This document shows positions 27,452 to 35,630 of a stretch of 64,000 bases of DNA, one piece after another. Numbering within the stretch: the stretch's first letter is position 1; each line of letters opens with the position of its first letter. The position numbers and the translations under genes were made by a program. Origin of the DNA: Maricaulis parjimensis. Its GTDB lineage: Bacteria; Pseudomonadota; Alphaproteobacteria; Caulobacterales; Maricaulaceae. The stretch spans positions 51,002 through 115,001 of the forward strand of contig NZ_JADOTT010000009.1 of the NCBI RefSeq assembly GCF_016817355.1, read 5' to 3'. The notes beneath the pieces were generated by a model, which was given only the letters and a program-made list of their open reading frames with translations, ran no database searches and had not been told where the DNA came from.

Positions 27452-28723
27452 TCAGCGCGCAGAGAAATGGGCCTGTGCCCATTGGCGAATGACGGCCAAT
27501 CCGGTCTGCACAAGCGTGTCCAGATCCGTCCTGGAGATCACATAGGGCGGCATGAAATAGATGATGGAACCGAAGGGGCGCACCCAGATGCCCGACTCGA
27601 CGAAGGCGGCCTTCAACCCGTCCAGATCGGGCAGGCTTTCCATCTCGATCACACCGATCGCGCCCTGCCAGCGCACATCCACCACGCCCGGGATGTCGCG
27701 GGCCTGCGGGAGGGTGGCCGCATAAACTGTTTCGATGGCGGCGACCTGTTCCAGGCGCGGCTCACGCTCGAACAGGTCGAGCGAGGCATTGGCTGCGGCA
27801 CAACCGGCCGGATTGCCCATATAGGTCGGGCCGTGCATCAGGGCGGCGGAGGCCTCGTCAGACCAGAAATCCTGGAAGATGCGGCGTGAGGCGATGGCCG
27901 CCGCCAGCGGCAACGTGCCACCGGTCAGCGCCTTGGAGACGGTCAAGATGTCCGGCACGACCCCGGCCTTCTCGCAGGCGAACATCGTGCCCAGCCGCCC
28001 GAACCCGGTCATGATCTCATCCAGGATCAGGGGCAGGCCATGCCGGTCGCAGGCGGCGCGTATCCGCTGCAGGGTTTCGGCGGAAAAGAATCGCATCCCG
28101 CCTGCGCCCTGAACCAGGGGTTCGGTGATCACACCGGCGATCTGGCCGGCATGTTCGCTCAACAGCGCCTCGAACCGGGCCGTACTGTCTTCGTCGACGG
28201 GCAGATCGGCGATGATCTGCCGTGGCAGCGCCCCGGCGAACAGGGTGTGCATCCCCTCCTCCGGATCACAGACCGACATGGTGGCGATCGTGTCGCCATG
28301 ATAGCCGCCGCGGAAACAGACAAAGCGGGTGCGGCCGCGCTCGCCGCGATTGATGAAGGACTGGACCGCCATTTTCATCGCGATCTCGACGGAGACGGAG
28401 CCGGATTCGCAGAAGAAGACATGATCCAGATCGCCCGGCGCCAGGGCTGCGAGGCGGCTGGCGAGGCGTTCGGCGGGTTCGTGGGTCAGCCCACCCAGCA
28501 TGACGTGGGAGAGCTGTCCCACCTGTTCCTGGATGGCCGAGACGATATGGGGATGGGAATAGCCATGCACCGTCGTCCACCAGGAGGAGACGCCGTCAAT
28601 CAGGCTGCGCCCGTCGGCCAGATGCAGACGGACACCCTGCGCCGAGACAACCGGCAGCGCGTCCGGTGTGGTCTTCATCTGGGTGTAGGGACGCCAGAGA
28701 TGGGGGAAGTCGGTCATGGGCAT
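27452..28723 (-). CDS. bioA: adenosylmethionine-8-amino-7-oxononanoate aminotransferase
   Basis: PLP-dependent enzyme of biotin synthesis that makes 7,8-diaminopelargonic acid from KAPA using S-adenosylmethionine as amino donor. At 423 residues it has the N-terminal HLWRPYTQMK, FFCESGSVSVEIAMKMA, the PLP aspartate in LILDEIMTGFGRLG, and the PLP lysine in TVSKALTGGTLPLAA, all as in BioA. It is divergent from bioF-bioD with 71 bases between. Two start ATGs lie two codons apart. Confidence 0.97.
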   Translation of the reverse strand: MPMTDFPHLWRPYTQMKTTPDALPVVSAQGVRLHLADGRSLIDGVSSWWTTVHGYSHPHIVSAIQEQVGQLSHVMLGGLTHEPAERLASRLAALAPGDLDHVFFCESGSVSVEIAMKMAVQSFINRGERGRTRFVCFRGGYHGDTIATMSVCDPEEGMHTLFAGALPRQIIADLPVDEDSTARFEALLSEHAGQIAGVITEPLVQGAGGMRFFSAETLQRIRAACDRHGLPLILDEIMTGFGRLGTMFACEKAGVVPDILTVSKALTGGTLPLAAAIASRRIFQDFWSDEASAALMHGPTYMGNPAGCAAANASLDLFEREPRLEQVAAIETVYAATLPQARDIPGVVDVRWQGAIGVIEMESLPDLDGLKAAFVESGIWVRPFGSIIYFMPPYVISRTDLDTLVQTGLAVIRQWAQAHFSAR

Positions 28724-28743
28724 TACGCGATTGTGTGAAGCCG

Positions 28744-28773
28744 ATATCAGGGCCGGGCTTTAGCAGGCCTCAA
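28744..28773 (-). promoter_or_regulatory. candidate bioA promoter
   Basis: On the minus strand, TTGAGG (28768-28773) and TGATAT (28744-28749) are spaced by 18 bases, upstream of bioA. No BioR-type box (TTATCTATAA-like) or obvious BirA operator is visible in the divergent region. Confidence 0.45.
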
Positions 28774-28794
28774 ATCTGTGCGACAGGGCCGGTC

Positions 28795-29970
28795 ATGACT
28801 TCTTTTCAGTCCCTCGATGCCTTTGCTGCCGGCAAGCTGGAAACGCTGGACCGCAAGGCCCTGCGCCGCCAGCCACGCGAGACCCGTCACAGCGATGCCG
28901 TGACGGTGGAGCGCGATGGCCGCTCGCTGATCAATGCCTGTTCCAATGACTATCTTGGGCTGGCGCATCATCCCGAAGTGATCGAGGCGGCGCGGGAAGC
29001 AACAGCGCGCTGGGGGACCGGATCCGGGGCTTCGCGCCTGGTCACGGGCGGACACCCGCTCCTGTTTGAACTGGAAGCCCGGCTGGCAGCGTTCAAGGGC
29101 ACGCAGGACTGTCTGGTTTTCGGGTCCGGCTATCTGGCCAATCTGGCCATCACACCGGCCCTGGTGGGAGCGGGTGATCTCGTCCTGATCGACCAGCTGG
29201 CCCATGCTTGTCTTTTTGCCGGGGCGCGTCTGTCCGGGGCCCGTGTCGAAGTGTTCCGGCACAATGACATGGCGCATCTGTCGGACCTGCTGACCACGCA
29301 TCGCGCCTCAGCCCGTCACGCCATGGTGCTGACCGATGGCGTCTTCTCCATGGATGGGGATCTGGCGCCGCTGCCGCACATGCTGGCCCTGGCCGAACAG
29401 CATGATGCCTGGACCCTGGTCGATGACGCGCACGGGATCGGCACGCTGGGCGGTGGACGCGGATCGGCGCATGCCTTCGAGCCTGCGGCCGAGGCGCCCC
29501 TTCAGATGGGAACCCTGTCCAAGGCCCTGGGAAGCTATGGCGGCTATTTGTGCGCCTCGCATACTGTCTGCGAGCTGTTGCGCAGCCGGGCCCGCCCCCT
29601 TGTCTTCACCACCGCCCTGCCCCCGGCCAGCGTGGCCGCGGCGCTGAAGGCGCTGGATCTGATCGCGGCTGATCCGGATTTGTGTGCCCGGCCCTTGCGG
29701 CTGGCGGAGCGCTTCTGCACGGCGCTGGGCCTGGCCAAGCCGGTCTCGCCGATCGTTCCGGTGGTGCTGGGATCGTCCGAGCGCGCACTGTCGGTCTCCA
29801 AGGCGCTGGAAGCGCAAGGCTTCCTGGTCACAGCCATCCGTCCGCCCACGGTTCCGGACGGGACGGCCCGTCTGCGCATCACGTTTTCGGCCGCCCATCG
29901 CGAAAACGACATTGATCGGCTGGCCGCAAGCCTTGCCAGCCTGACCGCGAGCGTTGAAGCTGCGCAATGA
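28795..29970 (+). CDS. bioF: 8-amino-7-oxononanoate synthase
   Basis: PLP enzyme that condenses pimeloyl thioester with alanine to give KAPA in biotin synthesis, 391 residues. Signatures are NDYLGLAHHPEV, GTGSGASRLVTGGHPLLFEL, DDAHGIGTLGGGRG and the PLP lysine in GTLSKALGSYGG. I start at ATG 28795 (MTSFQSL); in-frame codons further upstream belong to the divergent bioA region. bioD overlaps its end by four bases. Confidence 0.97.
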   Translation: MTSFQSLDAFAAGKLETLDRKALRRQPRETRHSDAVTVERDGRSLINACSNDYLGLAHHPEVIEAAREATARWGTGSGASRLVTGGHPLLFELEARLAAFKGTQDCLVFGSGYLANLAITPALVGAGDLVLIDQLAHACLFAGARLSGARVEVFRHNDMAHLSDLLTTHRASARHAMVLTDGVFSMDGDLAPLPHMLALAEQHDAWTLVDDAHGIGTLGGGRGSAHAFEPAAEAPLQMGTLSKALGSYGGYLCASHTVCELLRSRARPLVFTTALPPASVAAALKALDLIAADPDLCARPLRLAERFCTALGLAKPVSPIVPVVLGSSERALSVSKALEAQGFLVTAIRPPTVPDGTARLRITFSAAHRENDIDRLAASLASLTASVEAAQ

Positions 29971-30623
29971 TGCGACCGCTTTTCTTCACCGGCACCGGAA
30001 CCGATATCGGCAAGACCCATGTCCTGTGCGCCCTGCTCAGCGCTCATCGCGCGGCTGGCGGCAAGGCGCGCGTGCTCAAACCGGTGATCTCCGGCTTTGA
30101 TCCGGCGCAGCTGAACGAGACCGATACGATCCGGCTGATGCGCGCCAATGGCGAGGCCCTGAACGGGCAGAATGTCCAGGCAGTCTCGCCCTGGCGGTTC
30201 AAGCCGGCCCTGTCACCGGACATGGCGGCCCGCCGGGAACGCCGCAGCCTCCTGTTGGACAAGGTGGTGAGCTGGTGTCTGGACCATATCGACCGGGCCA
30301 TGCCGACCGTGATCGAGGGCGCTGGCGGGGTGATGTCGCCGATCGCCGAAGATGGTCTCAATCTGGACCTGATCCGGGAGCTGGATGCCCGCCCCGTTCT
30401 GGTGACAGGCAATTATCTGGGCATGATCTCGCACACGCTGACCGCCATTCGCGTGCTGGACGGACGCTGCACGGTGATCATCAATGATCGCGGTGATGGC
30501 GCGGTCCCCGCCGAGGAAAACGCGCAGGCCCTGGAGCGCTTTGCGCCCCGGGCCGATGTGCGCATTTTCAGCGGGAGCGCTGACAGCCTGCTGGACCTGC
30601 TGACGGAAACGCCGGTCGGCTAG
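29967..30623 (+). CDS. bioD: ATP-dependent dethiobiotin synthetase
   Basis: Closes the ureido ring of dethiobiotin with ATP and CO2, 218 residues. The P-loop GTGTDIGKTHV is at the N-terminus, KPVISGFD holds the substrate lysine, and EGAGGVMSPI is the acidic loop. The start overlaps bioF (ATGA), so F and D form one unit. Its stop shares a CTAG with the convergent M15 peptidase gene. bioB, bioC and bioH are not in this window. Confidence 0.95.
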   Translation: MMRPLFFTGTGTDIGKTHVLCALLSAHRAAGGKARVLKPVISGFDPAQLNETDTIRLMRANGEALNGQNVQAVSPWRFKPALSPDMAARRERRSLLLDKVVSWCLDHIDRAMPTVIEGAGGVMSPIAEDGLNLDLIRELDARPVLVTGNYLGMISHTLTAIRVLDGRCTVIINDRGDGAVPAEENAQALERFAPRADVRIFSGSADSLLDLLTETPVG

Positions 30624-31609
30624 CTGCGACCCCAACGGGCCCGCCAGCCGCGTTCGTCGACATGGACGAAGGCGCCATGGTGGGAGTTCGGGCCGTATTC
30701 GCCCAGCCCGCCAGCCTGCCAATCCTCATTGCCGGAGGCCGCCATGCCTTCGACGAGATCGTAGAGGACGGCGGCATCCTGGCGATCGAGCACGCCATCG
30801 CCATTGAGGTCATCCATCACGCCATTACCGTCGGTATCGATGAAGATATCGGCCGCGCCGCCATAGATGTGGCGGGAATTCCGGCCATTGCCGAGCCCGG
30901 CATTGTAGGCGGGCGTGCGATAGCCGGACATGACGGTGAAACCATCCGTGCGCCAGCCGCGCTCATTCACCGCTTCCAGGATGTTTTCCAGTTTCAGGAC
31001 CAGGCGTTCGGAGACGACGAGATAGGCCGGGCCTTCGCCGACTTCCTGCTTGCACAGGAATTGGCCGAGGGTGAAGTGCGGGGAAAGCGGCAGATCCTCT
31101 ATCCCCTCGCCGACTTCCACGAAATATTCCGGGGCCCGGTAGTTTTCCTGACCGCGATAGGGTTCGGCGGGATATTCGCCGATCCGGTAGCCATTGATCT
31201 GTTCGTCGCCGGCTTCCCGGCGGCGCATGACGACGAGGTTGAGATGCATCTCCTCGCCGCTTTCACTGGTCACGATGAGTTCGTGACGCCCCGGATCATC
31301 CGGTGCGTGCCAGTCCAGGGCGAGCTGCGCCTCGCCCTCGGCCAGTTCCTCGGCTTCATGACGCCAGCGCACCGGCTCATTGGCGGTCAGGTCCAGCTGT
31401 TCGCCGGGCCGGACAAAAAGGGTGAAGCGTTCAAGGCCAATCTCCAGCCCACTGGCCGTGCTGACCGTGAAACCGGTCCGACCGGGATCATAGGGCGGAT
31501 TGAAATCTTCCACGATGACCGGGGATGCCGCACCGACGACGATACCGTCATCAGCCGCGTCGGAAACAGGGGTAAGGGCGGTTGTCGCCAACAGGAACCA
31601 CGCAGACAC
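30620..31609 (-). CDS. M15-family peptidase with calcium-loop insert
   Basis: A probable secreted peptidoglycan peptidase, 329 residues, GTG start with the good box CAGGAG six bases upstream. After a signal sequence and an N-terminal beta domain, the C-terminal third (from LSPHFTLGQFLCKQEVG) matches M15 peptidases: the GYRTPAYN loop, the zinc His/Asp in SRHIYGGAADI, and a final HVDERG. Between these is an insert DTDGNGVMDDLNGDGVLD that looks like two dockerin or EF-hand calcium loops. It follows the L,D-transpeptidase gene by three bases, an obvious functional pair. Confidence 0.85.
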   Translation of the reverse strand: MSAWFLLATTALTPVSDAADDGIVVGAASPVIVEDFNPPYDPGRTGFTVSTASGLEIGLERFTLFVRPGEQLDLTANEPVRWRHEAEELAEGEAQLALDWHAPDDPGRHELIVTSESGEEMHLNLVVMRRREAGDEQINGYRIGEYPAEPYRGQENYRAPEYFVEVGEGIEDLPLSPHFTLGQFLCKQEVGEGPAYLVVSERLVLKLENILEAVNERGWRTDGFTVMSGYRTPAYNAGLGNGRNSRHIYGGAADIFIDTDGNGVMDDLNGDGVLDRQDAAVLYDLVEGMAASGNEDWQAGGLGEYGPNSHHGAFVHVDERGWRARWGRS

Positions 31610-31612
31610 ATT

Positions 31613-33175
31613 CTACTCCTGATCTGACGGACTACCCCCCGATAGGCCGTGGATAATGCTCTGATCCTTGTCATATAGGTCCGCGACAAAGCGGATATAA
31701 GGTGCCTGCGACGGAATGACCGTCCAATAGACAACATGAACCGGTATTCGGGCCGTCAAATCGACCCGGGTTTCCGTGTCGCCCGCGGCCACTTCATCGA
31801 TGCGTTCGGCATTCCAGCCGGTCTGTCCCTCGGCCACCCAATGGGCGAGATCAATGGGCTGGTCGACCCGCATGCAGCCGGAGGAATAGGCCCGCCGGCT
31901 CTCCTGGAAGAGATGACGTCCGGGCGTGTCGTGAAGATAGGTATTGTGCGGATTGGGAAAGATAAACTTTATTTCTCCCAATGCGTTATGCTCACCGGGC
32001 GCCTGTCTCAGACGGTAGGGAAACGGGTGCGCCGGCACTTCATTCCAGTCCAGCTCCGACGTATCGACGATATTGTCTTCCGCATCGAGGACCTGGAAAC
32101 CGAGACGCTCCACCATGTCCGGGTCGCGCCGGAAGGCCGGCAATTCGTCCCGGACGGCCAGCGAGTATGGCGTCTCCCACCAGGGATTGATGATAAAATA
32201 TGCAAGCTCGGCGGAAAAAACCGGCGTGGGCCGGCTGGTCCGGCCGACGATAAGCCTGTGCTGATCGACGATTTCGCCATCCTCGAGAATATCGAGGGTG
32301 AAATCGGGAATATTGACGCGCAGGGAGCGGCCCGGTTCCGCAGCCGGACGCCAGCGGCGGCGCTCCATATTGGCGGCAATCTGGTCGACGCGCTGTTGCG
32401 GTGTGATGGCGAGCCAGGCCTGCATCTCCTCACCGACAATCCCGTCATCATCCAGATGCGCCGCACGCTGGATGCGCAGGACGGCCGCCCGCATGTCGGC
32501 ATCGAACAGGTCGCGTTCCTCCGGGGCGACCTGGAGGGTGACATGACCCTCCGCTTCCAGCCGGGCGCGCAATTGGGCGATGCGCGGGCCGCGATCATCC
32601 AGATGCAGGGCTTCACCGGCTTCCAGGACCGGCCAGGCCCCCTTCTCTGCGACATCGCGGAAATTCTGCAAGCCCTCGCGCAGGCGCTGATAATCCTCGC
32701 TCTGCGGTGCGAGACGCTCCAGGCTGGCCGAGACCGCGCCCAGTTCCAGCGCCAGCTCCAGGCGGGCCGCGAGGTCCAGCGGCCGGTAAGGCAGGCTCCA
32801 GCCGGATTCATAGGTGTAGGGATCGAGGCGGCCGCGGGCGAGGTCATGGGCCAAATCGATCCAGGCGCGCGTGGCCAGGATATCGATCTCGCGATCCGCC
32901 CGGGCCGGGTCGGCGCTTTCCAGCGCGGTCAGCGCATAGTCCTGCGGGTTGAGGCCATGAGACGCCGCACCCCGGATCGCGTCGAGCAATTGCGTATAGG
33001 CGCTGGTATCGGCACCGCCCGTCCAGGCCAGGGCCTGATCGCGCCGGGCATAAAAACGATCAAGCTCGAGGCAGGACGCGCACTCGACCGCTTCCAGCCC
33101 GGAAACCGGCTGGTCTTCGAAGGGTTCGGCACTGCACAGGCCGGAGGCCAGAAGAGCGGCAAGGAAGACGGACAC
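31613..33175 (-). CDS. L,D-transpeptidase, YcbB (LdtD) type
   Basis: Periplasmic enzyme that forms 3-3 crosslinks or attaches proteins to peptidoglycan, 520 residues. The catalytic YkuD motif is complete: HDTPGRHLFQ, then SSGCMRVDQP with the nucleophile Cys and Arg. A peptidoglycan-binding stretch (IVGEEMQAWLAITP) precedes it, as in YcbB. The only possible start is GTG at 33175, because an in-frame TGA lies three codons upstream. The N-terminus MSVFLAALLASGLCSA is a short signal peptide lacking positive charge, which is unusual. Confidence 0.92.
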   Translation of the reverse strand: MSVFLAALLASGLCSAEPFEDQPVSGLEAVECASCLELDRFYARRDQALAWTGGADTSAYTQLLDAIRGAASHGLNPQDYALTALESADPARADREIDILATRAWIDLAHDLARGRLDPYTYESGWSLPYRPLDLAARLELALELGAVSASLERLAPQSEDYQRLREGLQNFRDVAEKGAWPVLEAGEALHLDDRGPRIAQLRARLEAEGHVTLQVAPEERDLFDADMRAAVLRIQRAAHLDDDGIVGEEMQAWLAITPQQRVDQIAANMERRRWRPAAEPGRSLRVNIPDFTLDILEDGEIVDQHRLIVGRTSRPTPVFSAELAYFIINPWWETPYSLAVRDELPAFRRDPDMVERLGFQVLDAEDNIVDTSELDWNEVPAHPFPYRLRQAPGEHNALGEIKFIFPNPHNTYLHDTPGRHLFQESRRAYSSGCMRVDQPIDLAHWVAEGQTGWNAERIDEVAAGDTETRVDLTARIPVHVVYWTVIPSQAPYIRFVADLYDKDQSIIHGLSGGSPSDQE

Positions 33176-33250
33176 GCCGGATCACTCGTGATTGAAAAAC
33201 CCCATCCGGACTAGCCGGGCGGCGGGAAAGGAGCAAGGGCCAGATTGGCC

Positions 33251-33263
33251 GGAGACGGTCTCC
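33251..33263. promoter_or_regulatory. 13-bp palindrome upstream of the L,D-transpeptidase gene
   Basis: GGAGAC-G-GTCTCC is a perfect inverted repeat 76 bases before the GTG start, between this gene and tRNA-Val. It may be an operator; no regulator can be assigned. Confidence 0.3.
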
Positions 33264-33312
33264 AAGCCCATGCGGCGTGCTGTCCCAGCGTGCGGGTTAC
33301 AAGGGGAAGGAA

Positions 33313-33388
33313 TGGTGGGCGGTGAGGGGCTCGAACCCCCGACCCTCTCGGTGTAAACGAGATGCTCTCCCAACTGAGCTAACCGCCC
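33313..33388 (-). tRNA. tRNA-Val (TAC)
   Basis: A 76-base cloverleaf: acceptor GGGCGGT/ACCGCCC, D-arm GCTCAGTTGGGAGAGC, anticodon loop TTTACAC (anticodon TAC), T-arm with GGTTCGAGCCCC. The 3' CCA is encoded at 33313-33315. Confidence 0.98.
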
Positions 33389-33457
33389 GTTCCAATGGCC
33401 CCAACCGGGTGGGGACGCGCTTTCTAGTCTGGCAGGCCGGGACGTGGCAAGTCCCCG

Positions 33458-34114
33458 TCAGAGACGCTGTGCAGCGTTGCACAACATGCCCGTCACGACG
33501 AGGTCAATCTGGGCAAGGACTTCGGAGACAGGATCACTGACCCGCGCATTGGGCAGGCCGACCGTGATGATGCCGTGCACGGCAGCCCAGACAGCCCGTG
33601 ATGCCCGCATGCGATGGTCCACATCAGCAAAGCCCGGCGCCCGGGCCAGTTCATTGGCGATGATGTTGAGAAGCTCATCCTCGACATCATGATATGGCTT
33701 CGGCAGGGCCGCGCCATGCCGGGCATTGAAGGTCAGCAAGGCGCTCCAGCGCGCATTCTGGCTGACCACGAATTCAATATAGGCCCGGGCCAGGACCATG
33801 AGGCGATCATGGACGGCCGTTTCCGGCAGTTTGGCAGCGGCCAGGGCCGCGTCATGATGATCGGCGATGTCCTGATAGGTCTGAAGGTTCAGTTCCTGGA
33901 TCAGGTCATCAATATCGCCAAAGAGCTTGTAGATTGAGCCCACGGACAGGCCGGCGCGGCGCGCAATCGTGCGGGCCTGCATGCCCTTGAGGCCTTCCTC
34001 GGCCAGCAATTCCCCTGCGGCCGCAAGCGCTTGCTCACGGACCTCAGGTGTCAAACCCGGTCGGCCGCGCGGCCGCGAAGCCGGCCGGGTTTCAGTGTTC
34101 GGCGTCGTTCCCAT
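33458..34114 (-). CDS. TetR-family transcriptional regulator
   Basis: A 218-residue repressor. The N-terminal helix-turn-helix spans about residues 25-70 (ALAAAGELLAEEGLKGMQAR, then GLSVGSIYKLFGDIDDL), with the signature turn. The helical C-terminal ligand domain includes WSALLTFNARHG. It likely represses its own promoter through the operator at 34143-34155 and the hydrolase gene at 26326 through the matching site. The ligand is unknown. Confidence 0.93.
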   Translation of the reverse strand: MGTTPNTETRPASRPRGRPGLTPEVREQALAAAGELLAEEGLKGMQARTIARRAGLSVGSIYKLFGDIDDLIQELNLQTYQDIADHHDAALAAAKLPETAVHDRLMVLARAYIEFVVSQNARWSALLTFNARHGAALPKPYHDVEDELLNIIANELARAPGFADVDHRMRASRAVWAAVHGIITVGLPNARVSDPVSEVLAQIDLVVTGMLCNAAQRL

Positions 34115-34142
34115 ACCTGCAAACTAGGCCGGTTTGGCAGGG

Positions 34143-34155
34143 CGAACAATGTTCA
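34143..34155 (-). promoter_or_regulatory. TetR operator before the tetR gene
   Basis: Read on the minus strand this is TGAACATTGTTCG. It differs at two of 13 positions from the palindrome in front of the hydrolase gene, and both are preceded by AA. It lies 29 bases upstream of the tetR start, a typical autoregulation position. Confidence 0.65.
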
Positions 34156-34175
34156 TTCGTACGTCGGGTATGTTC

Positions 34176-35330
34176 TTACTCAGCCGCGCTGACCCGGTCG
34201 ATCGCATCGGCCGCATAACAACCCAGCAGCTTGATCTCCCGCGTATGTTCTTCCAGCACGGACATGGCTTCCTTGATCGGCTTGTCCTCGACATGCCCCT
34301 CAACATCCATGATGAACATCTCTTCCCAGGGATTGCCGGCAATCGGACGCGATTCCAGCTTCACCAGGTTGATGCCATTGTCGCGGAAGCCCAGCAGGGC
34401 ATCGACGAGACAGCCCGGCGTGTCGCGCGTGGTGAACATCATCGAGGTCTTGCTCTCCACTTCCCGGGTCGGGAAGGAGGATTTGCGGCCGATCACGATG
34501 AAACGGGTGATGTTCTGCTCGTGGTCTCCGATCCCGCGCTCCAGGATGTCCATGCCGAACAGGCGGGCGGCATCCTCACCGGCGACGGCGCAGGCCGTGT
34601 CATCATCTTCCAGAAGGCGCTCCAGCGCCCGCGTGGTGGACGCGGCCATATGGGTCTCCAGCTCCGGATGGGAGGAGATGTAGCGGCGGCACTGGGCGAG
34701 CGCCTGCGGGTGACCATAGACGCGGTTGAGACGCCCCTGCCCGCTGGCCTTGCCCACCAGGCAGTGATCCACGCGCAGGAAGAACTCCCCGATGATCTGG
34801 GTCTTGGAATTGATCAGGATGTCATAGACTTCATTGATCGAACCGGTCGTCGTGTTCTCGATCGGGATGACGCCGAAATCGACTTCGGCATTCTCCACCG
34901 AGCGGAAAATCGAGATGAAGTCGCGCTTGGGTGACGGGACGACGGTGGCATTACGGCGTTCGAAGACTTTCTGGGCCGCGATATGGCTGTAACTGCCCGG
35001 ACCGCCGAGATAGGCGACGCTGGCCTCATTGAGCTCGGCATTGCGCATGCTGTCGAAACGCTCGCGCTGGCGGCGGATCGAGATCTCGAACAGATTGTGG
35101 AACAAGTCCTCGACGACCTTGTCCGGCACGCCCTTCTCGCGGCCCAGTTCCAGGGCCCCTTTCAGAACGGCAGCCTCTCGCTCGCGGTCACGCACGGGAT
35201 GACCGCTGCGCACCTTGGCCTCGAGGATTTCCTCCACCAGATCGGATCGCCGTGCGATCGCCTCGATCAATTCCCGGTCGATCGCCGTGATTTCCTCGCG
35301 GATCTCGTCCCGGCTCTTGCCACTCGCCAT
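34176..35330 (-). CDS. pheA: bifunctional chorismate mutase / prephenate dehydratase
   Basis: P-protein that commits chorismate to phenylalanine, 384 residues. Domain order: AroQ-type chorismate mutase (about residues 6-90; IREEITAIDRELIEAIARRS), prephenate dehydratase (about 105-280; YLGGPGSYSHIAAQKVF, VIPIENTTTGSINEVYDIL, and TRFIVIG), and an ACT domain (295-370) with GCLV and KLESRP, the phenylalanine feedback site. The AAGGA box precedes the ATG. Upstream is an attenuator with a Phe/Tyr-rich leader peptide, giving transcriptional control as well as feedback inhibition. Confidence 0.96.
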   Translation of the reverse strand: MASGKSRDEIREEITAIDRELIEAIARRSDLVEEILEAKVRSGHPVRDREREAAVLKGALELGREKGVPDKVVEDLFHNLFEISIRRQRERFDSMRNAELNEASVAYLGGPGSYSHIAAQKVFERRNATVVPSPKRDFISIFRSVENAEVDFGVIPIENTTTGSINEVYDILINSKTQIIGEFFLRVDHCLVGKASGQGRLNRVYGHPQALAQCRRYISSHPELETHMAASTTRALERLLEDDDTACAVAGEDAARLFGMDILERGIGDHEQNITRFIVIGRKSSFPTREVESKTSMMFTTRDTPGCLVDALLGFRDNGINLVKLESRPIAGNPWEEMFIMDVEGHVEDKPIKEAMSVLEEHTREIKLLGCYAADAIDRVSAAE

Positions 35331-35351
35331 GATGCTCGTCCTTCATTCAGG

Positions 35352-35386
35352 CAAAAGAAAAGGGCCTCCCCGGTGGGGGAGGCCCT
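35352..35386 (-). terminator. pheA attenuator terminator
   Basis: On the minus strand the 10-bp stem GGGCCTCCCC / GGGGAGGCCC (35362-35371 and 35376-35385) is followed by TTTTCTTTT. A rival pairing is available: GTGGGGG inside the leader peptide gene (35426-35432) is perfectly complementary to CCCCCAC (35373-35379) in this hairpin's loop and upstream arm. It lies 22 bases before the pheA start codon. Confidence 0.88.
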
Positions 35387-35411
35387 GGTAAACTCGTCGC
35401 TTTCGCGCGCG

Positions 35412-35483
35412 TCAGCCGGCCACCGCCCCCACACGGGTTGCGTTGGTAAAATAGCCAGCAAAATAGAACGTCGCGAAAGTCAT
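35412..35483 (-). CDS. pheL: phenylalanine leader peptide
   Basis: A 23-residue peptide, MTFATFYFAGYFTNATRVGA then VAG, with four Phe and two Tyr in its first 12 residues. An AAGG box lies ten bases before the ATG. Such peptides sense charged tRNA: ribosomes stalled at the Phe codons leave GTGGGGG free to pair with the terminator arm, so pheA is read. I recognised this by reading the pheA leader directly; it is too short for usual gene calling. The name pheL is by functional analogy with enterobacteria, not by sequence similarity. Confidence 0.85.
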   Translation of the reverse strand: MTFATFYFAGYFTNATRVGAVAG

Positions 35484-35577
35484 GCGCGCACCTTGGCGGC
35501 GGTTTCGTGCAAGGTCAATGCGCAATTCCCGAAACATGCAGCTGGATGCGCAAGAAATGTGTCCAGCGTGACGGGGC

Positions 35578-35605
35578 AAAAAAAAGGGGTGGCCGGAGCC
35601 ACCCC
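35578..35605 (-). terminator. lon terminator
   Basis: Downstream of lon on the minus strand, stem GGGGTGGC / GCCACCCC (35586-35593, 35598-35605, four-base loop) is followed by eight T. It separates lon from the pheL-pheA unit. Confidence 0.92.
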
Positions 35606-35630
35606 TTCTTCTTTCCGGTTTTCAGCCAGC

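Noticed and set aside
28724..28794. BioR or BirA operator between bioA and bioF
   Set aside because: No TTATCTATAA-like box or long dyad is present in the 71 bases; regulation of biotin synthesis cannot be assigned.
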